Shown here piece after piece: positions 1-5,682 of a DNA stretch of 6,617 nt. Position numbers and translations under genes: made by a program. The stretch spans positions 1 through 6,617 of the forward strand of contig DATLFI010000173.1 of the NCBI GenBank assembly GCA_035524895.1, read 5' to 3'. How positions within the stretch are numbered: position 1 is the stretch's first letter; every line of letters starts with the position of its first letter. The notes beneath the pieces are model-generated. The model did not search any database, was not told the DNA's origin, and was given only the letters and a program-made list of their open reading frames with translations. The DNA is from DATLFI01 sp035524895. GTDB taxonomy: Bacteria > Acidobacteriota > Thermoanaerobaculia > Multivoradales > Multivoraceae.

Positions 1-232
1 CGACGCTCGCTGCCGAGGCTCAATAAATGCGAACCGTCGCTGTCTCAAAATCGTTGACACGCTCCGACTCTCCATCTTGGCCCGGAGCCACGACGGCTCT
101 AATCACAGAGGCCGAAAACACGACTGCAGTCGAGACCTACCTGTCAGAACGCCGAACACTCCGAGGCAAGCGTCGACGATCAGGAGGTGAACTGAGATCG
201 GTACTTGACAGAGGAGTCCAAACACGAATTTG
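1..232. other. Unassigned stretch downstream of the abi gene
   Basis: I see no convincing gene here. A 69-codon rightward frame (27-236) has biased, low-information composition and no recognisable domain, so I do not call it. The stretch contains a perfect 12-bp palindrome CGACTGCAGTCG (121-132) and a Shine-Dalgarno-like AGGAGGTGA (182-190) that leads into no open frame. It borders the 3' end of the leftward abi gene. No clear hairpin-plus-T-run terminator is visible. Confidence 0.5.
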
Positions 233-991
233 TTAGGCGCCAGACTGCGCTATGTGGATGGAACGCTCGCGAGCGATAAACAGTGACACTGCACCGGCGA
301 GGTTGACGGCAAGTTCGGCCTGCTCCACGGTGGCCCCGGGTATGCCGGGGGCCTTGGCGTGCGCATCGCCGAGTTGGCCGCGCAGGGCAGCCACTGCCCC
401 AACCACGGCTTGGACGTTGCCGAGTGCCTGCTTCAGACGCTTGTCCGTTTGATGTCGGGGCGACAGCCGGAGCCTCTGCATCACCAAGTCGAGGAGTTGG
501 GGAAGGTCGGCGTTAGGTGAGTAGGCGACCCCGAGGTCGAAGAGGACGTGCTTACAGACGCCCTCAAGCAGCGACCGTGCTGAGGTGACTGCACCGTCAG
601 GATCTGTCGGCACACGAGACACCGCCTTGCGCCAGAGCTCGCGAACATGCGGGGCATCGATTGTTTGCAGCTCCACAACCGAGGCGGCCTCGACTGGGTC
701 GGGCAAACGAGGGAACCAGTTGACTGCTCGTACGATGCAACCGACTGAGTGGGCGAGTTCCTGGTAGGCGGCCTCAATCTTCGCGCACGGCGCCGGAAGT
801 GAATCGAGCGTCCGAAGGACGTCAGCGGGTACTTTCAAGTCGATGTCATAGACGTCCCACTCACGGTCGCCATGCAGCTCGAAGGCTGTATCGACCCAAT
901 GTGGTTCCTGCTCCGCCCGCTCTAGCAGAGCCGCGGCTTCAGTCTCGCCTGACTGTCGAAGCCAGAGTATGACCTGGTCGATGTCGAGCAA
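233..991 (-). CDS. Abortive infection family protein (Abi_C-type C-terminal domain)
   Basis: The 252-residue protein has a C-terminal third resembling the Abi_C domain of abortive-infection proteins. Residues 127-150 form the segment around DPDGAVTSARSLLEGVCKH. Residues 187-240 contain LGNVQAVVGAVAALRGQLGDAH and then AELAVNLAGAVSLFIA, the family's conserved pattern. The N-terminal 110 residues have no domain I recognise. Family members are linked to phage exclusion, but no catalytic residue is evident, so the biochemical role is unknown. The start is TTG at 989-991 with a weak GGA upstream; there is no good in-frame ATG near the N-terminus. The frame stays open upstream into the intron boundary, so the true start is uncertain. 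A group II intron end lies 17 bp upstream in the same orientation, so the native promoter may have been displaced. Family call confident; activity inferred. Confidence 0.8.
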   Translation of the reverse strand: MLDIDQVILWLRQSGETEAAALLERAEQEPHWVDTAFELHGDREWDVYDIDLKVPADVLRTLDSLPAPCAKIEAAYQELAHSVGCIVRAVNWFPRLPDPVEAASVVELQTIDAPHVRELWRKAVSRVPTDPDGAVTSARSLLEGVCKHVLFDLGVAYSPNADLPQLLDLVMQRLRLSPRHQTDKRLKQALGNVQAVVGAVAALRGQLGDAHAKAPGIPGATVEQAELAVNLAGAVSLFIARERSIHIAQSGA

Positions 992-1008
992 CGCTTGTCC
1001 TGGCGCCT

Positions 1009-1081
1009 GTCGCGGTAGGACCGTCAGTTACCCGACGACCCCCGCACAGATCCCGGCGGGCGGTTTTCCCGCACTGGGCTC
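1009..1081 (-). ncRNA. Group II intron 3' end: domains V and VI
   Basis: On the minus strand, 1081-1049 reads as a 33-nt domain V: it opens with GAGCCC, has a GAAA loop between GCGG and CCGC, and closes with GGGATC. Domain V is normally about 34 nt and carries the AGC triad, which is present. The next stem (1048-1009) fits domain VI, with the unpaired A (complement of position 1016) seven nucleotides before an intron end in ...CCGCGAC. Group II introns usually end in AY, which agrees. The reverse-transcriptase remnant ends 23 bp upstream, the usual order. The exact 3' boundary at 1009 is inferred from the bulged-A spacing. The 5' domains I-IV are not recognisable in the window, so the intron is partial or extends beyond it. 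Confidence 0.72.
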
Positions 1082-1104
1082 TTCAGTCGTTCTCGCATCC
1101 GCAA

Positions 1105-1351
1105 TCAGCACGTCGCGAGCTCCATCTGGCGACGGCGGTGTTCCGTGATCCGGGTTTGTTCGAGGCCATGGTACTGCACCAGCGCCTGAAAGCGATGCCA
1201 CGACATCCGACCGCGCTAACTTCGACGCCCCAGCTACTTGCGAAGGATCCTGAGAATGCCGGCGTAGAAGCGCCGCAAGCTTTCCCAGTTGCCGATCACT
1301 CCGTCGTAGCCGTAGTAGCCCACGAGCTTGCCGTTCAACGCTCCGAAGATC
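1105..1351 (-). pseudogene. Group II intron reverse transcriptase/maturase, C-terminal remnant with two stop codons
   Basis: The minus-strand frame from 1350 begins IFGALNGKLVGYYGYDGVIGN and continues WESLRRFYAGILRILRK. This matches the maturase-end consensus of intron-encoded proteins, roughly L-N-x-K-L-x-G-Y-Y-x-Y-x-G-V-x-G-N followed by a basic R-I-L-x-K-W-L-x-R-R-S-Q tract. Here the expected Trp and Gln codons are both TAG (1234-1236 and 1216-1218). The same frame then resumes with R-G-R-M-S-W-H-R-F-Q-A-L and runs to TGA at 1105-1107, where such proteins normally end. Both changes are consistent with single transitions (TGG and CAG to TAG). The upstream part is cut by the IS256-family insertion at the target duplication 1343-1351. 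The reverse-transcriptase catalytic core is not visible in the window. Confidence 0.75.
1343..1351. repeat. Left copy of 9-bp target site duplication
   Basis: CCGAAGATC directly abuts the left inverted repeat and recurs at 6197-6205 directly after the right one. IS256-family elements typically duplicate 8 or 9 bp, so this fixes both element ends and shows that the flanks at 1343 and 6205 were once contiguous. Confidence 0.88.
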
Positions 1352-1399
1352 GGGGTTGCCCCGCCAGCTGTTGAAAGACCGATGAGTTGAAGACGGCTC
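1352..1399. repeat. IS256-family left terminal inverted repeat
   Basis: The left tip reads GGGGTTGCCCCG, then CTGTTGAAAG, then GAAGACGGCTC at the inner end. The reverse complement of 6151-6196 starts GGGGATGCCCCG, then CTGTTGAAAG, and ends GAAGACGGCTC. Two single-base gaps and scattered mismatches separate the arms. The first 11 bases can themselves fold (GGGG, three bases, CCCC). Confidence 0.85.
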
Positions 1400-1466
1400 C
1401 TCGGCGGACCTGATCAAGAATCGGGTTTGTCGAGAAACCGGCCCCGCCAGGGGCCAAGGAGCCGTC

Positions 1467-2297
1467 ATGAAGAAGAGAGCAAAGAAGCGGGTGGTGTGGC
1501 AAGGGGGTCGAGCGGTCGGAGTCAGCGAAGGGCTGAAGACACTGCTCCGACCGATGGTCGAGGGGATCGAGGCGACCCGGCAGGGCCTGCTGGAGCTGTT
1601 CCACGTTGCCGGGGTCGAGGCGCTGCGCCACCAGCTGGCGGGCGAGGTCGAGCAGGTAGTGGGGCCGAAGCGCCGGCGCAATGCCGAGCGCGAGGCGTAC
1701 CGCTGGGGCTCGACGCCAAGCGAGTTCGTTCTCGGTGGTCGCAAGGTCGCCTTGGAGCGGCCGCGGGTGCGCCGACGCACCGGTGGTGAGGTGGCGCTGC
1801 CCTCGGTGCGGACCTTCCAGGACGAGGACCCGTTCACGGCACGTGTCATCGAACAGACGTTGGTCGGCGTCTCGCAGCGAGGCTACGGTCGGAGCCTGGA
1901 AGCGCTCGAGGAGTCGGTGCCGCAGCGCGCGACGAGCAAGAGTGCGGTCCAGCGGCGCCTGGTGGCGGGGACACGGCGCCTGCTGGACGAGTGGTTGAAG
2001 CGGGACCTCTCCGACTTCCAGCCGCTGATCCTGATGCTCGATGGATTGGACGTCGCGGGCCACACTTTGGTGGTGGCGCTCGGCATCGCCGGAGACGGCA
2101 CCAAGCGGGTGCTCGGCTTGCGCGAGGGCGCGACGGAGAACGCGGCGGTCTGTGTGAGTTTGCTGCAGGAGCTTCTGGAGCGGCGCCTGCACCTTCCGGA
2201 GCGCTTCCTGGTCGTGCTCGACGGTGGCAAGGGGTTGCGCAAGGCGGTGCGCTCGGTCTTCGGCGACGCGATCTGCGTCCAGCGCTGCCACGCCCAC
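1467..2297 (+). pseudogene. IS256-family (mutator-type) transposase, 5' fragment
   Basis: This is the N-terminal 277 codons of a DDE transposase that cuts and rejoins IS ends. The ATG at 1467 follows GGAG with 5-nt spacing. The motif LMLDGLDV carries the first catalytic Asp (residue 192) and VVLDGGKG the second (residue 252). The zinc-like/insertion-domain motif begins QRC-x-x-H at 272-277 and should continue K-R-R-N. Instead the RIT element starts after the His codon (2295-2297), and the reading frame runs on into it, with a 26-residue foreign tail to TAA at 2376-2378. The third catalytic residue, Glu, is in the 3' fragment. Any 303-residue product would lack it and should be inactive in transposition. 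Confidence 0.88.
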
Positions 2298-2381
2298 TAT
2301 GCCGACCTCCGGATTATGCCGACGTGTGTGTGGAGTCCAGCTTCCGAGGGCGTGATCACCATGGCGAGGTCGGCATAATCA
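2294..2381. repeat. RIT left terminal inverted repeat (88 bp)
   Basis: It matches the reverse complement of 5565-5652 with five mismatches in 88 positions, all in its inner central part (about 2335-2360). It contains TATGCCGAC at 2298-2306 and 2315-2323, 8 bp apart in direct orientation, and the complement GTCGGCATA at 2369-2377. The ritC stop codon (2379-2381) lies inside the repeat. The outermost bases are from target or coupling DNA, because the element proper appears to begin at 2298. Confidence 0.92.
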
Positions 2382-3368
2382 GAGCGCCTCGAGAAAGGCA
2401 AGAAGCGTGTCGCGGGGCCGGTAGCGGCCGGGCATAGTGTGCGCAGGAGTAGTCCTCGCGAGGGCGCGTTCTTTGAGGGCGAGGTCTGCATGGAGATAGA
2501 TCTGGGTGGTCTCGACCTGCTCGTGGCCCAGCCATAGTGCAATCACCGAGGTGTCGACACCGGCCTGTAGCAGCCGCATCGCGGCGGTGTGGCGCAGCAC
2601 GTGCGCGGTGACCTTCTTCTGTCGCAGAGATGGACAGACGCGGGCGGCACTCGCCACGTGCTTGGCGAGGCGGTGCTCGAGAGCGTCCCGGCTGAGGACC
2701 CTGCCGGTGCGGGTCGCGAAGAGCGGCTCTGCCGGTTGACCAGCACGCTCGGCGCGCCAGACGCGAAGGACGGCGACCATAGCGGCGGTGAGCGGCGTGA
2801 TCCGCTGCTTGCGTCCCTTGCCCAAGCAGCTGACGTGGGCACCGACACCGAGATGAACATCGGAGCACCGAAGCCCGGTCAGCTCGGAGACTCGCAGCCC
2901 TGTCTGCGCCGCCAGCCCGAGTAGGGCGCGGTCGCGACGGCCAGTCCAGGTCGACGGGTCGGGAGCGGCGAGCAGGGCGTCGAGCTCCGCCTCCGTGAGG
3001 AAGGTGACGAGGTTTCGCTCGAAGCGCTTCGGAGGAATGCCGAGCACGCGCTCGGTCACGGCTGCGTGCTCGGGGTGGCGAAGGGCAATGTAACGAAACA
3101 GGGAGCGGATCGCGGCGAGCCGGGCATTACGGGTGCGCACGCCGTTTCCCCGTTGCTGCTCGAGATGATCGAGGAAAGCGCCGACGAGCGGGGCATCGAG
3201 GTCATCGATGTCCAGCTTCGAGGGCTCGACTCTCCGAAGCTCGGCGGCAAAGAGCACTAGCAAGCGCAAGGTGTCTCGGTAGGCGGCAACGGTGTGAGGG
3301 CTGGCCTGGCGCTGGCGTAGGAGCCGGTCGGTGAAGAACGCCTGCAACGTCGTGGTCAGCGCGCTCAT
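2379..3368 (-). CDS. ritC: Tyrosine recombinase, third gene of the RIT trio
   Basis: This 329-residue site-specific recombinase of the phage-integrase (XerC/D-like) superfamily cuts DNA through a tyrosine-3'-phosphate link. An N-terminal SAM-like DNA-binding domain covers about residues 5-95 (SPHTVAAYRDTLRLLVLF). The catalytic domain spans about 123-310. The visible catalytic set is R159 in TGLRVSEL, K184 in LGKGRKQ, H256-x-x-R259 in HVLRHTAA, H282 in LGHE, and Y291 in QIYLHAD. I chose the ATG at 3368, not an upstream GTG in the same frame, because it overlaps the ritB stop as ATGA and has GGAGG six bases upstream. The stop codon sits in the left terminal repeat. The gene is probably translated by coupling to ritB and needed with it for transposition. 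Confidence 0.9.
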   Translation of the reverse strand: MSALTTTLQAFFTDRLLRQRQASPHTVAAYRDTLRLLVLFAAELRRVEPSKLDIDDLDAPLVGAFLDHLEQQRGNGVRTRNARLAAIRSLFRYIALRHPEHAAVTERVLGIPPKRFERNLVTFLTEAELDALLAAPDPSTWTGRRDRALLGLAAQTGLRVSELTGLRCSDVHLGVGAHVSCLGKGRKQRITPLTAAMVAVLRVWRAERAGQPAEPLFATRTGRVLSRDALEHRLAKHVASAARVCPSLRQKKVTAHVLRHTAAMRLLQAGVDTSVIALWLGHEQVETTQIYLHADLALKERALARTTPAHTMPGRYRPRDTLLAFLEAL

Positions 3369-4291
3369 GAGGCGCCTCCGAGGTGGCGCTCGAGGCGACC
3401 GGCAGCCAGCTCCAGCAACTCCGGAGCGGCCGAGAGGTACCAATACGTCTGACCGGGATCGACGTGGCCGAGGTAGGTCGACAGCAGTGGGAGCCGGGCT
3501 CCCATGTCACCACTGCTGCGGTAGCCGTCAAGAACGGTGTGTACGGCGAAGCTGTGGCGAAGATCGTGGAGTCTGGGCCGGCACGAAGTCGAGCGGAGCT
3601 CGAGGCCGGATCGGCAGACGAGCTGGCGGAAGGTGCACTGGACATTGCAGTAAAGGAGCCGCGTGCCCGCTGTGGAGACGAGCAGCGCTGATGTGTTCGC
3701 CGCCGCACGGGGCCGGTCGCATCGGCGCAGGTAGTGGCGCAGAGCGTCCACGGCACTCGAATGCAACGGCAGCTCGCGAGACTTGCCGAACTTACCCTTG
3801 CGGACGATGACCAGGCCATTGATGGGGTCGAAGTCGCCGCAGTCGAGCCCGATTGCTTCTCCGACCCGCATCCCGGTGACCGCCAGTAGGCCGATCAGGG
3901 TCCGGTAGGTCGCCACCCGATGCGGTGTGCGCAGCGTCGCGGCCGCCGAGATCAGTGCGGCAACGTCCTGATCCGAGTAGAGATAGGGCGTCGCCCGGCA
4001 CGGTCGCCACGGCAGCAGGTCTGTGGGCGGCACCTCGGTGGCCGGGTCGATCGTGCGTAGGTGAGCAGCGAAGCCGCGAACGACGGACAGCCGGTACGAC
4101 GACCAGCTCCGATGAGCACCGGTGGGTAGTGTCGCCCAGGCGAGGGCGGCCTCGGTCCGCAGCCGCTCCTCACCAAGATCCTCAAGGTAGGAAAGGAATT
4201 GAGCTAGGAGCTTCTCGGCCCGCTCGAGCTTGTAGCCGAGGGCACGACGCACGGCCAAGTAGTCGACGAGGGCTTGGCGCAGTGGGCTCAT
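3365..4291 (-). CDS. ritB: Tyrosine recombinase, second gene of the RIT trio
   Basis: This 308-residue protein is a member of the same superfamily but divergent from its two neighbours. The N-terminal binding region (about 1-95) includes LRQALVDYLAVRRALGYKLE, a pattern common in this RIT subtype. The catalytic domain runs from about 105 to 300, with R142 in TGMRVGEA, a lysine among K165/K167/K170 (RKGKFGKSR), H242-x-x-R245 in HDLRHSFA, H276 in YLGHVD, and Y285 in TYWYLSA. Y285 is nine residues after H276, the same spacing as in the other two proteins, so I prefer it over Y283. The ATG at 4291 overlaps the ritA stop as ATGA and has GGGAGG six bases upstream. The frame is open far upstream (to 5266), but that part is antiparallel-free overlap with ritA and not coding. 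Confidence 0.88.
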   Translation of the reverse strand: MSPLRQALVDYLAVRRALGYKLERAEKLLAQFLSYLEDLGEERLRTEAALAWATLPTGAHRSWSSYRLSVVRGFAAHLRTIDPATEVPPTDLLPWRPCRATPYLYSDQDVAALISAAATLRTPHRVATYRTLIGLLAVTGMRVGEAIGLDCGDFDPINGLVIVRKGKFGKSRELPLHSSAVDALRHYLRRCDRPRAAANTSALLVSTAGTRLLYCNVQCTFRQLVCRSGLELRSTSCRPRLHDLRHSFAVHTVLDGYRSSGDMGARLPLLSTYLGHVDPGQTYWYLSAAPELLELAAGRLERHLGGAS

Positions 4292-5505
4292 GCGACACCT
4301 CCCGGCCAGCGGCGAGCGATCGTCCGCAGAGCTGACCGGTCGACCTTGGCGTAAATCGCCGTCGTCAGGGCGCGGCGATGACGCAGGAGCTGGCCGATCT
4401 CGGGCAGCGAGGCGCCGGCGCGCAGCAGCTGGGTGGCCGCGGTGTGGCGCAGACGGTGGGCACAGATCTGCCCCAAGCCGGCGCGTCGAGCGGCGGCGAC
4501 GACGATCTGCGTAACCCCGCCGGTACTGAGAGCGCGATGGGGAGCCCTGACCCGCACGAAGACCTTGCGGCCCTCGGCGCTCGCGGGGCGGCCACGGCGC
4601 AGATAGGCCGCCATCGCTTCCCCGACGTCGATGGGCAACGGCAGGCGCTCGGCACGATTGCCCTTGCCGTGCACGATGATCTCGCCCGCTCGCCAATCGA
4701 TATCGTCGAGCGCGAGGGCGATGACTTCGCCCGCACGCAACCCGAGACGAACAAGCATGGTCATGATCGCGAAGTCGCGACGCCCGTTTCGTGTGCGGCG
4801 GTCGCAGGAGGCGAGAAGGCTCCGTACCTGGGCAGGCTCGAGTCCTTTCGGTAGCCGGGCCAGTCTCCACCCGGCGACGGACGGCACCGCCACGGCCAGC
4901 GGTCGCTCTATGGCACCCTCGATATGGAGGAAGCCGAGCAGCGATCGCAACGCAGTCACGGTCAACTTCGCCGCGCCACGACCCTGACGTGAGCAGCGGG
5001 CCACCACGAAGGCAGTGACGTCGCGCGCGCTCAGATGATCGAGGTCGAGACCCACGCCGTCCGACGAGACCCTGCAACACAGGAAGGGTCGGACTGCGTC
5101 GAGGTAGCCACGAACCGTGGAGCGTGTCAGGCCGCGTTCGACGGTGAGGTAGTGGCGGTAGCGCTCGAGCGCCAGGTCCAGAGGTCCATTCGGCACGGAC
5201 GGTGGCGGTGTCGGAGCCACTCCCAGCTGACGCAGGTAGCTGAGCACCGGGCGTATCCCCTTGCACGTCCGATGATTGGTGTAGCCGGCGGCTCGACGAT
5301 CGGCTAGGAACCGCTCTACCTCGACGGCGCAGAGACCACGCGGATCGAGCTCCCTGTCCGCCAGCCAGCGGCTCAGGTGAGCCATCAGCTGCATCTGTAA
5401 GCGAGCGGCGTTTGACGTGTAGCCCTGCCGCGAGAGCTCGCTGGCGAAGCCTGCCGCGAACGGATCGAGCGGACCGGTAACCCGGACTCGGGACGGATCA
5501 GTCAT
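4288..5505 (-). CDS. ritA: Tyrosine recombinase, first gene of the RIT trio
   Basis: This 405-residue protein is the largest of the trio. It has an extra N-terminal region of about 105 residues before the core-binding domain (about 106-205, containing YLTVERGLTRSTVRGYLDAV). The catalytic domain spans about 220-400, with R257 in LGLRAGEV, K281 in HGKGN, H350-x-x-R353 in HRLRHTAA, H376 in LLRHRR, and Y385 in AIYAKVD. All six catalytic positions are filled. I chose the ATG at 5505 because AGGGAGGAG (5512-5520) lies six bases upstream; a TTG at 5511 would sit directly against that site. It is the promoter-proximal gene of a three-gene operon. The leader from 5506 to the right terminal repeat is only about 55 bp, so the promoter probably lies in or near the repeat, but I cannot identify -35/-10 boxes. 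Confidence 0.9.
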   Translation of the reverse strand: MTDPSRVRVTGPLDPFAAGFASELSRQGYTSNAARLQMQLMAHLSRWLADRELDPRGLCAVEVERFLADRRAAGYTNHRTCKGIRPVLSYLRQLGVAPTPPPSVPNGPLDLALERYRHYLTVERGLTRSTVRGYLDAVRPFLCCRVSSDGVGLDLDHLSARDVTAFVVARCSRQGRGAAKLTVTALRSLLGFLHIEGAIERPLAVAVPSVAGWRLARLPKGLEPAQVRSLLASCDRRTRNGRRDFAIMTMLVRLGLRAGEVIALALDDIDWRAGEIIVHGKGNRAERLPLPIDVGEAMAAYLRRGRPASAEGRKVFVRVRAPHRALSTGGVTQIVVAAARRAGLGQICAHRLRHTAATQLLRAGASLPEIGQLLRHRRALTTAIYAKVDRSALRTIARRWPGGVA

Positions 5506-5511
5506 CAGCAA

Positions 5512-5520
5512 CTCCTCCCT
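5512..5520 (-). promoter_or_regulatory. Ribosome binding site deciding the ritA start
   Basis: AGGGAGGAG on the minus strand lies six bases before ATG 5505-5503, giving normal spacing. This favours that ATG over the TTG at 5511, which would have no spacing. ritB (GGGAGG, 4298-4303) and ritC (GGAGG, 3375-3379) have the same six-base spacing. Confidence 0.75.
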
Positions 5521-5564
5521 TCGGACGATGGAGAGGAGAGCCTGCCCTGTCCGTCAGCTCGTCG

Positions 5565-5652
5565 TGATTATGCCGACCTCGCCATGGGGATTACGCCTTC
5601 GGAAGCCGGATTCCACACACACGTCGGCATAATCCGGAGGTCGGCATAGTGG
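5565..5652. repeat. RIT right terminal inverted repeat (88 bp)
   Basis: It is the inverted partner of 2294-2381, 83 of 88 positions identical. It carries TATGCCGAC at 5569-5577 and the complement at 5623-5631 and 5640-5648, with the last two separated by 8 bp. All three 9-bp motifs are identical to those of the left repeat. The differences lie between them. Confidence 0.92.
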
Positions 5653-5682
5653 AGTTTATGCCGACGTCGGCATAAACTTCAC
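5640..5682. promoter_or_regulatory. Putative recombination core site plus extra half-site at the RIT right end
   Basis: Arm GTCGGCATA (5640-5648), 8-bp spacer GTGGAGTT (5649-5656) and inverted arm TATGCCGAC (5657-5665) form a complete tyrosine-recombinase-like core. A further arm GTCGGCATA (5666-5674) follows without a gap, then spacer AACTTCAC (5675-5682) and transposase coding sequence. The stretch 5653-5678 is a perfect 26-bp palindrome, extending to 34 bp (5649-5682) with one mismatched pair. The role as binding and exchange site is inferred from geometry; nothing similar lies outside the left end. Confidence 0.7.

Larger units (their letters stand above)
2298..5682 (-). mobile_element. 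RIT (recombinase in trio) element inserted in the transposase gene
   Basis: Three overlapping tyrosine recombinase genes of different subtypes, all leftward, fill the space between long inverted repeats, with no passenger gene. That is the defining layout of RIT elements. Removing 2298-5682 joins C-H-A-H to K-R-R-N-V in frame and restores a full IS256-type transposase, so the insert boundaries are these to within the shared CAC. Left and right ends differ: the right side extends 30 bp past the inverted repeat with an extra near-palindromic unit. No ordinary target duplication is seen, as expected for tyrosine recombinases; the 8-bp flanks ACGCCCAC (2290-2297) and AACTTCAC (5675-5682) differ. 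Each recombinase has a plausible full catalytic set, so the element may be active. Confidence 0.87.

Noticed and set aside
182..190. Strong Shine-Dalgarno-like AGGAGGTGA on the plus strand
   Set aside because: The only start codon at usable distance gives a three-codon frame; no gene follows.
149..238. Possible integron attC site after the abi gene
   Set aside because: GCCTAAC at the abi stop matches the attC core pattern and is well placed, but the only nearby partner (GTTCGGC) is off consensus and the two halves do not pair convincingly.
1335..2297. Long minus-strand frame opposite the transposase fragment
   Set aside because: It is the complement of a well-supported gene in a GC-rich sequence, Arg/Gln/Ala-rich, with no recognisable domain.
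3331..3810. 159-codon plus-strand frame within ritB/ritC
   Set aside because: It is antisense to genes with full catalytic motifs, Arg/Gly-rich, and has no family resemblance.
4292..5266. Upstream in-frame extension of ritB to a 633-codon frame
   Set aside because: It lies wholly over ritA in another frame and shows no domain. The ATG at 4291 has a ribosome site and the ATGA overlap.
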